From Trabulsiella odontotermitis (GTDB taxonomy: Bacteria; Pseudomonadota; Gammaproteobacteria; Enterobacterales; Enterobacteriaceae): a DNA stretch of 64,000 nucleotides. Below the pieces are notes generated by a model. It had not been told where the DNA came from and ran no database searches. It saw only the letters and a program-made list of their open reading frames with translations. Location: assembly GCF_001297775.1 (NCBI RefSeq), contig NZ_LIFX01000002.1:62207-126206 (forward strand), given 5' to 3'. Numbering within the stretch: position 1 is the stretch's first letter; each line of letters begins with the position of its first letter. Of this stretch, positions 30,751 through 41,601 are shown piece by piece. The position numbers were made by a program, and so were the translations under genes.

Positions 30751-31585
30751 TTTCAGCGCATCAATGTATCTTCCTGATACTGTCTTTGAAACGGTGAAAA
30801 GCTTCAATGATTCCTCTGCCAACGACATGCAGTGTGGTGATATGAGCGATCAGGATCTGTTTTCGCTTGGTCTGAGAGATATATCAGCAAAAGTGGATCC
30901 TTACCGCCTGATTCGCTACGACATTCCCGACACTACTCCTGTCGATGGGATTTCATGGGCAACGGTACGGGGTACAAAAATATCCTATGAAGAATGTGTC
31001 GATATTTTATTTGCCGAAATGAAAGCGCTTTCGCAATTATTTTCTTTTCAGGGTGAATATAAAATGGTTATTGGAGAGTTGATTGACCATTTCAGATATG
31101 GGAATGGTAGTGGATTTTATAGCCAGCGGTTGAATTTAGCGTTCCATGACAGGATAAATAAATTCACTCTTAATAACCCACTTGCAATTATGAAAGATAC
31201 GATTCAAAAACACTTTGATTCAAACGGTTCAGTTTACCCTTCAGATCTTATGCATGAAATGAAGATAAGACTGTTTGGTTCAATGCTTAATAAATTTAAC
31301 GAAAATGAAGACAAGATTAATGGTCTTGGGATTAGTATCCATGATATTGCGGCCCAAAAAATAACGCTTGTAAATCTGCAAAAATACGCAATGGGGTGGG
31401 CTGCTACAATATATTTCGATGCTCAGGATCATTTTGGACTTGATGTGTCAGATATTAAAGATAACTTCTACAGGCAACTTCGATTTTTCCGTATATGGTT
31501 TTTTCTGCAGCGGCATAGAGATTTTGCATTCAAGCCTTTTTTTACGAATTTTTATTCGGTAGAAAGGGTTGGGAATTACTTATGA
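30734..31585 (+). CDS. DUF3289-like protein
   Basis: A 283-residue soluble protein of AT-rich composition. Features such as NDMQCGDMSDQDLFSLGLRD, the VDPYRLIRY segment, YEECVDILFAEMKALSQLFSF and ELIDHFRYGNGSGFYS fit my memory of the enterobacterial DUF3289 family, whose function is unknown and whose members often occur in accessory islands. No catalytic motif, signal peptide or membrane helix is evident. It overlaps the small membrane ORF upstream and the DUF943-like gene downstream by 4 bp (ATGA), so the three form an operon. Confidence 0.6.
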   Translation: MEVVNDFSASMYLPDTVFETVKSFNDSSANDMQCGDMSDQDLFSLGLRDISAKVDPYRLIRYDIPDTTPVDGISWATVRGTKISYEECVDILFAEMKALSQLFSFQGEYKMVIGELIDHFRYGNGSGFYSQRLNLAFHDRINKFTLNNPLAIMKDTIQKHFDSNGSVYPSDLMHEMKIRLFGSMLNKFNENEDKINGLGISIHDIAAQKITLVNLQKYAMGWAATIYFDAQDHFGLDVSDIKDNFYRQLRFFRIWFFLQRHRDFAFKPFFTNFYSVERVGNYL

Positions 31586-32055
31586 AAAACAAATTCTCAT
31601 TTGTTATGTTATGCTTGTTCCTGACAGGAGGGTTTTATAATTTATGGACACTACGCCCTGTTAAAATACTTTATGTATATTCGGATGCGGGTTGGACGGT
31701 GACTATGGTGGTGGATCATTTACCGTGGACCGACAGAGATAAAATTGGTTGGTACCTGGCTCATCGGGAAGAGATGAAACGCAAATATCCATTATTTGAT
31801 GATACATGGCATACCTATAATATTATGGGCGTTGGCAATGGATTCACCAATTATGATAGCAGCCCTGATGAGGATTTGCTGTGTTTTCCGACTATAAAAA
31901 ATGATAATAGTTGTATTGCGAGAAATTATCTTTTAATCATCAATGAATATACAGACAGTAATACCCGTTTATATGTGCCTGATAGTGATGTTGTGTATCA
32001 ACTTACTTCAGAAAATAAGTTAGAAGTTGTTCCTCCTCCTGATGGATCGGGATGA
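31582..32055 (+). CDS. DUF943-like membrane/periplasmic protein
   Basis: A 157-residue protein with an N-terminal hydrophobic segment (FVMLCLFLTGGFYNLWTL), probably an uncleaved anchor, then the DUF943-like sequence LRPVKILYVYSDAGWTVTMVVDHLPWTDRDKIGWYLAHREEMKRKYP and a C-terminal domain exposed to the periplasm. DUF943 proteins are enterobacterial and of unknown function; they commonly appear in small accessory operons. Start at the ATG 31582, overlapping the previous gene by 4 bp. The AT content is clearly higher than in the flanking metabolic genes, which suggests transfer. Confidence 0.6.
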   Translation: MKNKFSFVMLCLFLTGGFYNLWTLRPVKILYVYSDAGWTVTMVVDHLPWTDRDKIGWYLAHREEMKRKYPLFDDTWHTYNIMGVGNGFTNYDSSPDEDLLCFPTIKNDNSCIARNYLLIINEYTDSNTRLYVPDSDVVYQLTSENKLEVVPPPDGSG

Positions 32056-32095
32056 TTATTTCGATGAAAAATAAACCCTGGAAATAATTTTGTAG

Positions 32096-32121
32096 GCCGG
32101 ATAAGCGCAGCGCCATCCGGC
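32096..32121. repeat. REP palindrome
   Basis: GCCGGAT (32096-32102) and ATCCGGC (32115-32121) around AAGCGCAGCGCC, between the DUF943-like gene and lsrK (convergent). Confidence 0.75.
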
Positions 32122-32127
32122 ATTTGT

Positions 32128-33717
32128 TCACCGCGCAGCTAAAGGTTCCGCGCGCACTAACCCCGGTGCCTGCCACATCGACGTGGTCAGGCCGCTGTCT
32201 ACCAGGCCCAGTTGTTCGGTGTAGACTGCCTGCCATTTCTGCATCATGCCGTCATACAGTTCACGATGGGTGGGATTGGGTGTAAATTCCCGGCTCCAGC
32301 TTACCAGCCGTTCGCCGGTGGAGGCCATGTCGCTGAACATTCCGGCCCCCGCGCCTGCGGCTATTGCGCAGCCCAGCGCGGTGGCTTCTTTCACTTCGGG
32401 AACGCGCACCGGCAAACCAGTGACGTCGCTTAAAATCTGGCTCCACAATGCGCCTTTGGCACCGCCACCGGCGAAGACGAGACTGTCAAACTGCACGCCG
32501 GAGAAGCGGGAGATCTGCGCCAGGTTGCAGGCGGAGACGATAGCGGCGTTCTCTTCCAGTGCACGGAACAGCGTCGCTTTGTTGCATTTTTCCGGGTCGA
32601 TGGAGAGGTTAATAAACGACGGCGCGGCGTGATACCACTGCTTAAAATGCATCGCGTCGGAGAAAATCGGCATCACGCCATGGGAGCCTGCCGGCACGCG
32701 GCTGGCCATCTCTTCCAGCAGTGAATAGGTGTCGACGCCGAGCCGTTCGGCAATCAGTTTTTCTTCCGCACAGAATGCGTCGCGGAACCAGCGCATGGTT
32801 AAGCCAGTGAAAAAACTGATCGACTCCGCCTGTGCCATGCCCGGGATCACGTGCGGATTGACGCGAATATTCATGTCCGGATCGGTACGCACCTGCGGCA
32901 GGTTCACTACCTGCTGCCAGAAAGTGCCGCCGAGGACGGCAGTTTGCCCGGCGCGTACCACGCCCAGCCCCAGACAACCCAACTGCACATCGCCGCCGCC
33001 CATCACCACCGGGGTGCCTTCCCGCAGGCCGCTTTGCTGCGCCGCTGCTTTGGTCACGGCGCCGAGTACGGTACCGGTCTCTTTCACCGGTGAGAGAATG
33101 TCCGCGCGCAGCCCGGCCATATCCAGCAGCGCCGGACGCCAGTCACGGGTGAAGAGATCGAGCATGCCGGTGGTGCCTGCATTGGAAGGGTCAACTGCCA
33201 GTTCGCCGGACAGCTTCGCCGCCAGCCAGTCGCTGATCATCGTCACCGTCGCCGCCTTGCGGTAAATATCGGGGCGATGGTGCGCCAGCCACAACAGACG
33301 CGGCATGGCGCTCAGCGCCAGCGTCTGACCGGAGACGTCATACACTTCGGATTCAAAACGATAGTCATGGATCTCTTTTAGCTCCGCCACTTCACGGCTG
33401 GCGCGGGCATCGACGTTAGCACAGGCCCAGATGGCATCACCGTTGCGGTCATAGAGCACAATCCCTTCGCGCATCGAGCAGCAGGCGACGGACTGAATAT
33501 CTGCCGCCGTCAGTCCGGCTCGCTCCAGTGCCTGACGCACGCACTGACAGGCCAGCTGCCAGTTGGTATCAAGATCGAACTCCATCGAGCCGGGGACGTT
33601 CTCCACGCTCAGGTGCTTCCACTCGGCCTGTCCAACGGCAATCTGCCGACCATTCAGGTCGAAGATCACGGCGCGAATGCTGCCTGTCCCTGCATCTAAC
33701 GCTAAAAGGTAACTCAT
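32128..33717 (-). CDS. lsrK: LsrK autoinducer-2 kinase
   Basis: A 529-residue FGGY-family kinase that phosphorylates imported AI-2 (DPD) to phospho-DPD, the inducer of LsrR. Seen: the N-terminal ATPase loop [31 protein letters not shown] and the C-terminal [17 protein letters not shown]. The frame extends to a TTG at 33723; the ATG at 33717 ([13 protein letters not shown]) is more likely. It forms a two-gene unit with lsrR on the minus strand, divergent from lsrACDBFG, as in E. coli and Salmonella. Confidence 0.95.
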   Translation of the reverse strand: MSYLLALDAGTGSIRAVIFDLNGRQIAVGQAEWKHLSVENVPGSMEFDLDTNWQLACQCVRQALERAGLTAADIQSVACCSMREGIVLYDRNGDAIWACANVDARASREVAELKEIHDYRFESEVYDVSGQTLALSAMPRLLWLAHHRPDIYRKAATVTMISDWLAAKLSGELAVDPSNAGTTGMLDLFTRDWRPALLDMAGLRADILSPVKETGTVLGAVTKAAAQQSGLREGTPVVMGGGDVQLGCLGLGVVRAGQTAVLGGTFWQQVVNLPQVRTDPDMNIRVNPHVIPGMAQAESISFFTGLTMRWFRDAFCAEEKLIAERLGVDTYSLLEEMASRVPAGSHGVMPIFSDAMHFKQWYHAAPSFINLSIDPEKCNKATLFRALEENAAIVSACNLAQISRFSGVQFDSLVFAGGGAKGALWSQILSDVTGLPVRVPEVKEATALGCAIAAGAGAGMFSDMASTGERLVSWSREFTPNPTHRELYDGMMQKWQAVYTEQLGLVDSGLTTSMWQAPGLVRAEPLAAR

Positions 33718-33752
33718 GACCAACGCCTCGCTATGTTTGCGCGGCGGCGCAG

Positions 33753-34724
33753 CTATTGCGCCAGAGCCAGTACCGCGCGGGCTGTCATCTCTTCCGTCAC
33801 CAGGCCATTGATACGGCGACCCTTCAGTGCGGCATAAATCGCTTCTGCTTTTTCTTCGCCTCCGGCGACGCCCAGGATGGTGGGTAACTGCGCCAGCTCA
33901 TCAAGGGTTACGCCCAGTAATTCGCGGTGGATCTCTAATCCTTCCACCTTTTCCCCTTCGGCATTAATGAAGTAGCCGAGGATGTCGCCTACCGCGCCTT
34001 TGCGGGCATACATCAGTTGTTCGCCTTCGCTGATATAACCGGAGCGCAAAATGGTGGCGTCACGGCGCTGATTCACCGAGCCGATGCCGACGACGGCAAC
34101 GTCCGCGGCGGTGGCGGCGAGGATCACATCCTGAACGCTCGACTCGTGCTTGAGGATGTTTGCCACCTCAGCCGATGACACGCGCAGCGGGGCAGGGATC
34201 ATGCTGACGTTACAGGCCGCGTCGAGCTGGCCGATGCCAGTCATATACGGGCCAACGCCCCCGGAGAGCGTCACCAGGCGCACCTGTTGCGAGCCGATAA
34301 ACCCGCTCAAATGTTGCAGACAACTCATGGTCGCTTCGCCAAAACCGACAGCGAGCAACTGGTCCGGTTGCAGGACGCCCATCAGCGATTGTGCAGCACC
34401 AATACCCAGACGAACGTTCATTGCCGGGGTGTTCAGCGCAGGGAGAACGCGGGTGATCTTCAGACCAAACCGTTGTTGAAGTTCGGTTTCCAGCGACAGG
34501 CAGCCCTCGTAGCGGGAGTTGATCTGTACGCGGATCACCCCGGACTGACGGCCTTTTTCCAGCAGGCGCGAGATTTTCAGTCGTGGCAGTCCGAGACGCT
34601 CGCCGATGTCATTCTGCGTTAAGCCATCGTGGTAGTAACACCAAGCCACCCGCGCCACCAGCTCTTCTTCCGCCAGCGCCAGGCCAGCAAAACGTCCCTC
34701 ATCCATTGCTCTTTTTTCGCTCAT
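33753..34724 (-). CDS. lsrR: LsrR repressor of the lsr regulon
   Basis: A 323-residue SorC/DeoR-type regulator. The N-terminal helix-turn-helix is [30 protein letters not shown] (about residues 26-55); the C-terminal sugar-binding domain has [11 protein letters not shown] and [20 protein letters not shown]. It represses its own gene, lsrK and lsrACDBFG, and is released by phospho-AI-2 made by LsrK. It is slightly longer at the N-terminus than E. coli LsrR. The divergent gap to lsrA (217 bp) carries the candidate operator. Confidence 0.95.
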   Translation of the reverse strand: MSEKRAMDEGRFAGLALAEEELVARVAWCYYHDGLTQNDIGERLGLPRLKISRLLEKGRQSGVIRVQINSRYEGCLSLETELQQRFGLKITRVLPALNTPAMNVRLGIGAAQSLMGVLQPDQLLAVGFGEATMSCLQHLSGFIGSQQVRLVTLSGGVGPYMTGIGQLDAACNVSMIPAPLRVSSAEVANILKHESSVQDVILAATAADVAVVGIGSVNQRRDATILRSGYISEGEQLMYARKGAVGDILGYFINAEGEKVEGLEIHRELLGVTLDELAQLPTILGVAGGEEKAEAIYAALKGRRINGLVTEEMTARAVLALAQ

Positions 34725-34892
34725 AACTGAACTCTTATAAAAATTTAGATCATATGTTCATCATTGTGCGCGCAGAAAGTGTGAACCGCGTGGCAAAAGT
34801 GAACTTTTGGCGAGAAGTTAACCATTCCTGAGACGCTAATGGCTAAAAGTGTGATCGCCGCACGATAATAATTATAGATCCCCGACTACGAT

Positions 34893-34929
34893 TTTGAACA
34901 TTATTAAATTAAAAAATCATTTGTTCAAA
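34893..34929. promoter_or_regulatory. candidate LsrR operator before lsrA
   Basis: Perfect inverted repeat TTTGAACA (34893-34900) / TGTTCAAA (34922-34929), spacer 21 bp, just upstream of the lsrA ribosome binding site. Two TGTGA half-sites (34780, 34850) may belong to CRP sites, but neither has a good partner half. Assignment to LsrR is inference. Confidence 0.5.
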
Positions 34930-34941
34930 TGCGGAGCGATG

Positions 34942-36429
34942 ATGACCCCACTGATAGAAGCGAAAGCTATCCGAAAGGCGTTTTCAGGTGTGCCGGTCCT
35001 GAAGGGCATTGATTTCACATTGCTTTCGGGTCAGGTACATGCGCTGATGGGCGGCAACGGCGCCGGAAAATCGACGTTGATGAAGATCATCGCCGGTGTC
35101 GAAACACCAGACAGCGGCGAGCTCAGCATCAATGGCAAAGCCTTTTCCCGCCTGAAACCCGGTCAGGCCCACCAGTTGGGGATCTATCTGGTACCGCAGG
35201 AGCCGATGCTCTTTCCCAACCTGACCGTGCGGGAAAATATTCTCTTCCGTCTGCCCCGTACCGCCAACACCGACACGTTGCTCGCTGAAAAGCTGCAACA
35301 GCTTAACTGCCAGCTCAATCTACAAGCCGCGGCCAGCACACTTGAGGTGGCTGATCAGCAGATGGTTGAGATCCTCCGCGGACTGATGCGTGAGGCACAG
35401 ATCCTGATCCTCGACGAACCTACCGCGTCGCTGACACCAGGGGAAACGGATCGTCTGTTCAGCCAGATCCGCGCATTGCAGGGGCTGGGCGTGGGCATTG
35501 TGTTTATCTCCCACAAGTTACCGGAGATCCGCCAGCTCGCCAGCCACGTTTCGGTGATGCGCGATGGGGCGGTGGTCCTGAGCGGCGAGACGGCGCAATT
35601 CGACAATAATGCGCTGATCGCCGCCATGACCCCGGCCAGCCGCGAGCATGCGCTCAGCGATACGCAAAAACTGTGGCTGTCGTTGCCCGGCAACCGCCGC
35701 ACGCAGGCACAGGATTTCCCGGTGTTGCGGGTGGAGGATCTGACCGGTGAAGGGTTTATCGATCTCAATCTTGAGGTGTATGCCGGGGAGATCGTCGGGC
35801 TTGCCGGGCTGGTCGGCTCCGGCCGTACTGAGTTTGCCGAAACGCTTTACGGGCTGCGTCCGGTGCGCGCGGGCAGGATCTGGCTGGAAAATCAGGAGAT
35901 CAACCGCGAATCCACGGCGGCTCGTCTGGCGCGCGGTCTGATTTACCTTCCCGAAGACCGCCAGGTCTCCGGGTTGTTTCTTGATGCGCCGGTCCGCTGG
36001 AACACCGTGGCGCTGAACGAGCCATCCGTCTGGCAGCAGCGTCAGCGTGAATCGGCCGTGGTGGATCGCTATCACCGGGCGCTGGGGATCAAGCTCAACA
36101 GCACCGAACAACCGCTGCGGACGCTCTCCGGCGGCAACCAGCAAAAAGTGCTGCTGGCGCGTTGTCTGGAGGCGAACCCATTACTGCTGATTGTCGATGA
36201 GCCGACGCGCGGCGTGGATGTCTCCGCCCGCGCCGATATCTACCAGTTGCTGAAAAGCGTGGCGGCGCAGAACGTTGCTGTGCTGATGATTTCCTCGGAT
36301 CTGGATGAGTTCCCGGGGCTGGCGGATCGGGTGCTGGTGATGCATCAGGGCGTGCTGAACGGTGAACTGTCGCAACAGGCGATCAGCGTCGATCGCATGA
36401 TGGCGCTCGCGTTTGGAGGTCATGCATGA
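34942..36429 (+). CDS. lsrA: LsrA AI-2 ABC transporter ATPase
   Basis: A 495-residue double ATPase of the sugar ABC type (two fused nucleotide-binding domains). The first has Walker [10 protein letters not shown] and Walker B ILILDEP. The second has LSGGNQQK signature and LLIVDEP, with a degenerate [10 protein letters not shown]-loop, the normal asymmetry of RbsA/LsrA proteins. It powers AI-2 import through LsrC and LsrD. GGAG at 34933-34936 suits the ATG at 34942 better than 34939; a further upstream start (34894) would overlap the operator. It ends 4 bp into lsrC. Confidence 0.95.
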   Translation: MTPLIEAKAIRKAFSGVPVLKGIDFTLLSGQVHALMGGNGAGKSTLMKIIAGVETPDSGELSINGKAFSRLKPGQAHQLGIYLVPQEPMLFPNLTVRENILFRLPRTANTDTLLAEKLQQLNCQLNLQAAASTLEVADQQMVEILRGLMREAQILILDEPTASLTPGETDRLFSQIRALQGLGVGIVFISHKLPEIRQLASHVSVMRDGAVVLSGETAQFDNNALIAAMTPASREHALSDTQKLWLSLPGNRRTQAQDFPVLRVEDLTGEGFIDLNLEVYAGEIVGLAGLVGSGRTEFAETLYGLRPVRAGRIWLENQEINRESTAARLARGLIYLPEDRQVSGLFLDAPVRWNTVALNEPSVWQQRQRESAVVDRYHRALGIKLNSTEQPLRTLSGGNQQKVLLARCLEANPLLLIVDEPTRGVDVSARADIYQLLKSVAAQNVAVLMISSDLDEFPGLADRVLVMHQGVLNGELSQQAISVDRMMALAFGGHA

Positions 36430-37460
36430 AAACGTTGTTTAAAAACCGCGAGCTGAGCGCGTTCCTCGCCATTCTGGCGCTGTTTGCCGTTCTGGTGGCG
36501 CTGAACCCGGCGTACTTCAGTCTGCAGACGTTGGGCATGATTTTCGCCAGCAGCCAGATCCTGGTGTTGCTGGCGCTCGGCGCCACGATGGTGATGCTGA
36601 CGCGCAATATCGACGTGTCGGTCGGCTCTACCGTCGGCCTGTGCGCGATTGCCGTCGGGGTGGCGCTGAACAGTGGTTACAGCCTGCCGCTGGCGATGGG
36701 CTTTGCCCTGGCGATTGGCGCGGTGGCTGGGGCGTTTAACGGCCTGCTGGTGGTCGGGTTGCGGGTGCCCGCGATTGTCGCCACCCTCGGCACGCTCGGT
36801 TTGTATCGCGGCGCCATGTTGCTGTGGACGGGCGGGAAATGGATTGAAGGATTACCGGCCAGCCTGAAATCGCTGTCGGAGCCGGTGGCGCTGGGGATTT
36901 CCCCTCTCGGTTACCTGGTGTTGTGTCTGGTGGCCCTCGGCGCGTGGGTGCTGTCGCGCACCGCCTTTGGCCGTGATTTTTACGCGGTCGGCGATAACCT
37001 CGCTGCCGCCCGTCAGCTCGGCGTGGCGGTCAACCGTACGCGGATGCTCGCCTTTACCCTCAACGGCATGCTGGCAGCCTGCGCCGGGATTGTCTTTGCC
37101 GCACAAATCGGTTTCGTACCCAACCAGACCGGCAGCGGGCTGGAGATGAAAGCCATCGCCGCCTGCGTGCTCGGCGGGATCTCCCTGCTCGGCGGCACCG
37201 GCACGCTGATTGGCGCGTTTCTCGGCGCCTTCTTCCTGACGCAAATCGACACCGTGCTGGTGCTGTTCCGCTTACCCGCCTGGTGGAACGATTTCATTGC
37301 CGGGCTGGTGCTGCTGGGCGTGCTGGTGCTTGATGGTCGCCTGCGTCAGGCGCTCACGCGACACCAGCGGGCGCTGAAATACAGCCGTTTTCAGCCCGGC
37401 AACAAAGGCGGGAAAAAGGTTTCCCCCTTTCCAAAGCGTAAAAACAGAGAGGTGGCGTAA
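36426..37460 (+). CDS. lsrC: LsrC AI-2 ABC transporter permease
   Basis: A 344-residue inner-membrane permease of the RbsC/AraH type with about ten hydrophobic segments, forming the AI-2 channel with LsrD. Family motifs such as [15 protein letters not shown] and [22 protein letters not shown] are present. The C-terminal tail is basic ([15 protein letters not shown]). It overlaps lsrA by 4 bp and abuts lsrD directly. Confidence 0.95.
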   Translation: MKTLFKNRELSAFLAILALFAVLVALNPAYFSLQTLGMIFASSQILVLLALGATMVMLTRNIDVSVGSTVGLCAIAVGVALNSGYSLPLAMGFALAIGAVAGAFNGLLVVGLRVPAIVATLGTLGLYRGAMLLWTGGKWIEGLPASLKSLSEPVALGISPLGYLVLCLVALGAWVLSRTAFGRDFYAVGDNLAAARQLGVAVNRTRMLAFTLNGMLAACAGIVFAAQIGFVPNQTGSGLEMKAIAACVLGGISLLGGTGTLIGAFLGAFFLTQIDTVLVLFRLPAWWNDFIAGLVLLGVLVLDGRLRQALTRHQRALKYSRFQPGNKGGKKVSPFPKRKNREVA

Positions 37461-38453
37461 ATGAAGCTTAACTGGGAAAGCGCGCTACTGATCCTGTTGG
37501 TGCTGGAGATCCTGTTGTTCGGCGCCATCAACCCGCGGATGCTCGACATCAATATGCTGCTGTTCAGCACCAGCGATTTCATCTGCATCGGTATCGTCGC
37601 GCTACCGCTGACGCTGGTGATCATCAGCGGCGGGATCGACATTTCGCTTGGTTCGACGATTGGCCTGTGCGCCATTGCGCTGGGGGTGATGATGCAGTCG
37701 GGATTGCCGATGAGCCTTGCCGTACCGCTGACGCTGCTGCTGGGGCTAGTGTGCGGCTTGTTTAACGCGGCGCTGATCCATTACACCGGCATCAACCCGC
37801 TGGTGATCACCCTCGGCACACTCTATCTCTACGGTGGCGGCGCGCTGCTGCTTTCCGGCATGGCCGGAGCGACCGGATATGAAGGCATTGGCGGCTTCCC
37901 GGACAGCTTCACCGCGTTCGCCAATCTGACCGTGTTTGGCCTGCCGGTACCGCTGGTGATGTTCGCGCTGATTACCCTCTTTTTCTGGGTGATTACCCAC
38001 CGCGGTCGCTTTGGCCGCCATCTGTTTCTCATCGGCCAGAACCCACGGGCGGCGCGCTATGCCGCACTGTCGGTGAACGGCATGCCCTACGCGCTGTACG
38101 GCATGGTGGGCGTGGCGTCGGCGATTGCGGCGCTGGTGATGGTCTCCTATTTCGGCTCGGCGCGTTCGGATCTCGGTCGCGACCTGCTGATGCCTGCGCT
38201 GACAGCCGCGGTGCTGGGCGGGGCGAATATCTACGGTGGTTCAGGTTCTGTGCTGGGTACGGCGCTGGCAGCGTTGCTGGTGGGGTATCTGCAACAGGGT
38301 TTACAAATGGTCGGCATCCCCAACCAGGTGTCGAGCGCGTTGTCAGGTGCGCTGTTGGTGGTGGTGGTGATGGGACGCTCGCTGAGTCTGCACCGTGAAT
38401 GGGTGCGCACGGCATGGCGTCGGGTTATCTCGCGAAAAACAATCGGAGCATGA
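37461..38453 (+). CDS. lsrD: LsrD AI-2 ABC transporter permease
   Basis: A 330-residue permease paralogous to LsrC, completing the AI-2 membrane channel. About ten hydrophobic segments, with the family motifs [17 protein letters not shown] and [21 protein letters not shown]. Its ATG immediately follows the lsrC stop (TAAATG), and its stop is 1 bp before lsrB, so translation is tightly coupled. Confidence 0.95.
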   Translation: MKLNWESALLILLVLEILLFGAINPRMLDINMLLFSTSDFICIGIVALPLTLVIISGGIDISLGSTIGLCAIALGVMMQSGLPMSLAVPLTLLLGLVCGLFNAALIHYTGINPLVITLGTLYLYGGGALLLSGMAGATGYEGIGGFPDSFTAFANLTVFGLPVPLVMFALITLFFWVITHRGRFGRHLFLIGQNPRAARYAALSVNGMPYALYGMVGVASAIAALVMVSYFGSARSDLGRDLLMPALTAAVLGGANIYGGSGSVLGTALAALLVGYLQQGLQMVGIPNQVSSALSGALLVVVVMGRSLSLHREWVRTAWRRVISRKTIGA

Positions 38454-38454
38454 G

Positions 38455-39468
38455 ATGAAAGCAAAACTGATGGTGCAACTGAGTGCGCTGGCGCTGGCCA
38501 TGAGCGTGGCAACCGCCCAGGCCGCAGATCGTATCGCCTTTATTCCAAAACTGGTGGGGGTAGGGTTCTTTACCAGCGGCGGCAATGGCGCGAAAGAGGC
38601 GGGGAAAGCGTTGGGCGCGGATGTGACCTACGACGGCCCGACCGAGCCGAGCGTGTCCGGTCAGGTGCAACTGATCAATAACTTCGTCAACCAGGGTTAC
38701 AACGCCATTATCGTCTCCGCCGTGTCACCGGATGGCCTCTGCCCGGCGCTTAAGCGCGCCATGCAGCGCGGCGTGAAGGTGCTGACCTGGGACTCAGACA
38801 CCAAACCGGAATGCCGCAGCATTTATATCAACCAGGGCACGCCGGAACAACTGGGCGGCTTGCTGGTCGACATGGCGGCAAAACAGGTCACCAAACCGGC
38901 GGCAAAAGTCGCGTTTTTCTACTCAAGCCCGACAGTGACCGATCAGAACGCGTGGGTAAAAGAGGCGAAAGCCAAAATCGCCAAAGATCACCCGCAATGG
39001 CAGGTGGTGGCAACGCAGTTCGGCTATAACGATGCGACGAAATCGCTGCAGACCGCCGAAGGGATCCTGAAAGCGTATCCGGATCTGGACGCCATCATCG
39101 CCCCGGACGCCAACGCGCTGCCCGCCGCGGCACAGGCGGCAGAAAACCTGAAGCGTGAAGGGGTGGCGATTGTCGGTTTCAGTACACCGAATGTCATGCG
39201 TCCGTATGTTGAACGCGGCACGGTGAAAGCCTTCGGTCTGTGGGATGTGGTACAGCAGGGCAAAATTGCGGTCAACGTCGCCGATCATCTGCTGAAAAAG
39301 GGCGATCTTAACCCTGGCGACAGCGTTGAAGTGAAAGACATCGGTACGCTGAAAGTCGAGCCAAACAGCGTACAGGGTTATCAGTATGAAGCGAAAGGCA
39401 ACGGCATTGTGCTGCTGCCGGAGCGGGTGGTGTTCACCAAAGAGAACATCAATAACTACGATTTCTGA
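38455..39468 (+). CDS. lsrB: LsrB AI-2 periplasmic binding protein
   Basis: A 337-residue substrate-binding protein with an N-terminal signal peptide of about 23 residues ([15 protein letters not shown] before the cleavage site). The mature protein begins [19 protein letters not shown]. Residues contacting AI-2 in known LsrB proteins (Lys in IPKLVG, Asp in TWDSDTKPE, Asp in [14 protein letters not shown]) are visible. The frame extends back to 38395 inside lsrD; the ATG at 38455 with GGAG upstream is the start. It captures AI-2 for LsrACD. Confidence 0.96.
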   Translation: MKAKLMVQLSALALAMSVATAQAADRIAFIPKLVGVGFFTSGGNGAKEAGKALGADVTYDGPTEPSVSGQVQLINNFVNQGYNAIIVSAVSPDGLCPALKRAMQRGVKVLTWDSDTKPECRSIYINQGTPEQLGGLLVDMAAKQVTKPAAKVAFFYSSPTVTDQNAWVKEAKAKIAKDHPQWQVVATQFGYNDATKSLQTAEGILKAYPDLDAIIAPDANALPAAAQAAENLKREGVAIVGFSTPNVMRPYVERGTVKAFGLWDVVQQGKIAVNVADHLLKKGDLNPGDSVEVKDIGTLKVEPNSVQGYQYEAKGNGIVLLPERVVFTKENINNYDF

Positions 39469-39479
39469 TGGGGGAGAAG

Positions 39480-40367
39480 ATGGCTGATTTAGACGACATC
39501 AAAGACGGGAAAGATTTTGGCATTGGTACGCCGCAGAAAAACGCGCTCTACACCCTGAAAGGCTGCGGTTCGCTGGACTGGGGGATGCAGTCGCGACTGG
39601 CGCGTATTTTTAACCCGAAAAGCAACCGAACCGCGATGCTGGCGTTCGATCATGGCTATTTTCAGGGGCCAACCACCGGGCTTGAGCGTATCGATCTCTC
39701 CATTGCGCCGCTGTTCCAGGAAACCGACGTACTGATGTGTACGCGCGGCATTCTGCGCAGCCAGGTACCCGCGGCGACCAACAAACCGGTCGTGCTGCGC
39801 GCGTCGGGCGGTAACTCGATTCTGACCGAGCTGTCCAACGAGTGCGTGGCGGTGGCGATGGAAGATGCGTTGCGCCTCAACGTGTGTGCGGTGGCGGCGC
39901 AGGTCTATATCGGCAGCGAACACGAGCATCAGTCGATCAACAACATCATCAAACTGGTGGATGCCGGTAACCGTTACGGTATGCCGGTACTCGCGGTCAC
40001 CGGTGTGGGTAAGGAGATGGCGCGCGATGCCCGCTATTTCTCTCTCGCCAGCCGTATCGCTGCGGAAATGGGCGCGCAGTTCGTGAAAACTTACTATGTG
40101 GAAGAGGGCTTTGAAAAAGTCACCGCCAGCTGCCCGGTGCCGATTGTGATTGCCGGTGGTAAAAAACTGCCGGAACACGAGGCGCTGGAAATGTGCTGGC
40201 AGGCGATCGATCAGGGCGCTTCCGGGGTGGATATGGGACGCAACATCTTCCAGTCCAGTGCGCCGTTGTCGATGCTGAAAGCGGTGAAAAAAGTGGTGCA
40301 CGAGAACATGAGCGCCCGTGAAGCGTTCCAGTTCTGGCAGGAGGAAAAACAGGGAGAAGGCAAATGA
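39480..40367 (+). CDS. lsrF: LsrF phospho-AI-2 thiolase
   Basis: A 295-residue DeoC/FbaB-like TIM-barrel protein that transfers an acetyl group from 3-hydroxy-2,4-pentadione-5-phosphate to CoA, the last step of AI-2 breakdown. The likely Schiff-base lysine is in [12 protein letters not shown]; further family motifs are [15 protein letters not shown] and [21 protein letters not shown] precedes the ATG at 39480; the frame start at 39468 overlaps the lsrB stop and is less likely. It overlaps lsrG by 4 bp. Confidence 0.95.
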   Translation: MADLDDIKDGKDFGIGTPQKNALYTLKGCGSLDWGMQSRLARIFNPKSNRTAMLAFDHGYFQGPTTGLERIDLSIAPLFQETDVLMCTRGILRSQVPAATNKPVVLRASGGNSILTELSNECVAVAMEDALRLNVCAVAAQVYIGSEHEHQSINNIIKLVDAGNRYGMPVLAVTGVGKEMARDARYFSLASRIAAEMGAQFVKTYYVEEGFEKVTASCPVPIVIAGGKKLPEHEALEMCWQAIDQGASGVDMGRNIFQSSAPLSMLKAVKKVVHENMSAREAFQFWQEEKQGEGK

Positions 40368-40660
40368 ATGTGACGCTGGTGGAAATCAACATTAAACCGG
40401 AACGGGTGGACGAATTTCTTGCGGTATTTCGCGCCAACCATGAAGGCGCGCTGACGGAGCCGGGCAACCTGCGTTTCGACGTATTGCAGGATCCCGAGGT
40501 CAACACGCGCTTTTACATCTACGAGGCCTACAAAGATGACGCGGCCGTGCTGGCTCACAAGAAAACCCCGCACTATCTGGCCTGCGTGGAAAAACTGGAA
40601 GCGTTGATGTCCGAACCGCGTAAAAAACGGAGCTTTATTGGATTGTTACCGGAAGTGTAG
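40364..40660 (+). CDS. lsrG: LsrG phospho-AI-2 isomerase
   Basis: A 98-residue ABM-domain (antibiotic monooxygenase-like) protein that isomerises phospho-DPD, lowering the LsrR inducer and preparing it for LsrF. The fold pattern is clear: [43 protein letters not shown] and a His in AHKKTPHY. It is the last gene of the lsr operon, followed by a hairpin and the convergent hpaA. Confidence 0.95.
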   Translation: MNVTLVEINIKPERVDEFLAVFRANHEGALTEPGNLRFDVLQDPEVNTRFYIYEAYKDDAAVLAHKKTPHYLACVEKLEALMSEPRKKRSFIGLLPEV

Positions 40661-40676
40661 TGATTCCCTTCACCTG

Positions 40677-40701
40677 ACCCTCTCCTCCGGGAGAGGGTTT
40701 C
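40677..40701. terminator. terminator hairpin between lsrG and hpaA
   Basis: ACCCTCTCC (40677-40685) and GGAGAGGGT (40690-40698) form a 9-bp stem with a TCCG loop and three following T. It sits in the 41-bp gap between the convergent genes. Confidence 0.75.
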
Positions 40702-41592
40702 CTACGACACCGGCACCTGTTTTGCGCGATACGCACTCGGCGAGCAGCCCGTCAGGCGGTTAAAGAAGCGGGCGAAATAGGCCGGATCTTTAAAGCCCAG
40801 TTGCCAGGCGATTTCATTTACCGCGCTGTCGGAGAACAGCAGCAGTCGTTTGGCTTCGCGCATTTGCCGGTCGAAGATCAGCCGCTTGGGCGGGCGGTTG
40901 GCGAAACGACGACAAATATCGGTCAGCCGCGATTCAGTGATGTGCAGTTCACGGGCGTAATCCGGCAGCGTCCAGTGCTGGTGGTAGTGCACGTCAATCA
41001 ACTGAGTGAATCGCTGGAACAGCTTCAATTCGCCACGCATACCGCTGGCGGCGTGGTCGTCGAGTTTCGCATTACGCAGCAACAGGGTGAACACCGCCTG
41101 CGCCAGCAACACAAGCGTGTGCTCGCGCCCCGGCAGTCCGGCGGTGGATTCCCGTTTAATCAATTGCCAGTAATGTGCCAGCGCCGCCAGCTCTTCGGGC
41201 TTATCGGCGAGCGACAGGCAGATCCCCGGCAGGCCGAACGTTTCCCGCGTGCCGGGGTAGAGCACTTCCAGCAGCGGCCAGACCAGATCTTCGCGTACCG
41301 TCAGTACGTGACCGTCGCTGTCCGATTCAGTGATAAACGCGTGCGGTACCGACGGCGGCGTCAGCACAAACAACGGCGCCTGCACCGAATAGCGATGATC
41401 ATCAAGTTGTAGCTCAATCTGCCCGGTATCAAGAAAGTGCATCTGAAAAAACTGGTCGTGGCGATGTGCCTGCATGTCGCGGCCAAAAAAGGCCGCCATG
41501 CGGGCAAACGACTGATAATGCACATCTTCACTGCCCAGACTTTCATCGTAATCTTTACTGATGTCGATGTTGGCGATGGTCGGCTGGCACAT
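40702..41592 (-). CDS. hpaA: HpaA AraC-family regulator of 4-hydroxyphenylacetate genes
   Basis: A 296-residue AraC/XylS regulator. The N-terminal cupin includes MQAHRHDQFFQMHFLDTG; the C-terminal double helix-turn-helix (about residues 190-290) has LPDYARELHITESRLTDICR and VNEIAWQLGFKDPAYFARFFNRLTG. In E. coli W, HpaA with 4-hydroxyphenylacetate activates hpaBC, located directly beside it. Here hpaBC are absent and the next gene is lsrG. It lies 9 bp after hpaX on the same strand. HpaA may now control hpaX or act on hpaBC elsewhere. Confidence 0.94.
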   Translation of the reverse strand: MCQPTIANIDISKDYDESLGSEDVHYQSFARMAAFFGRDMQAHRHDQFFQMHFLDTGQIELQLDDHRYSVQAPLFVLTPPSVPHAFITESDSDGHVLTVREDLVWPLLEVLYPGTRETFGLPGICLSLADKPEELAALAHYWQLIKRESTAGLPGREHTLVLLAQAVFTLLLRNAKLDDHAASGMRGELKLFQRFTQLIDVHYHQHWTLPDYARELHITESRLTDICRRFANRPPKRLIFDRQMREAKRLLLFSDSAVNEIAWQLGFKDPAYFARFFNRLTGCSPSAYRAKQVPVS

Positions 41593-41601
41593 GGCGGCTC
41601 C

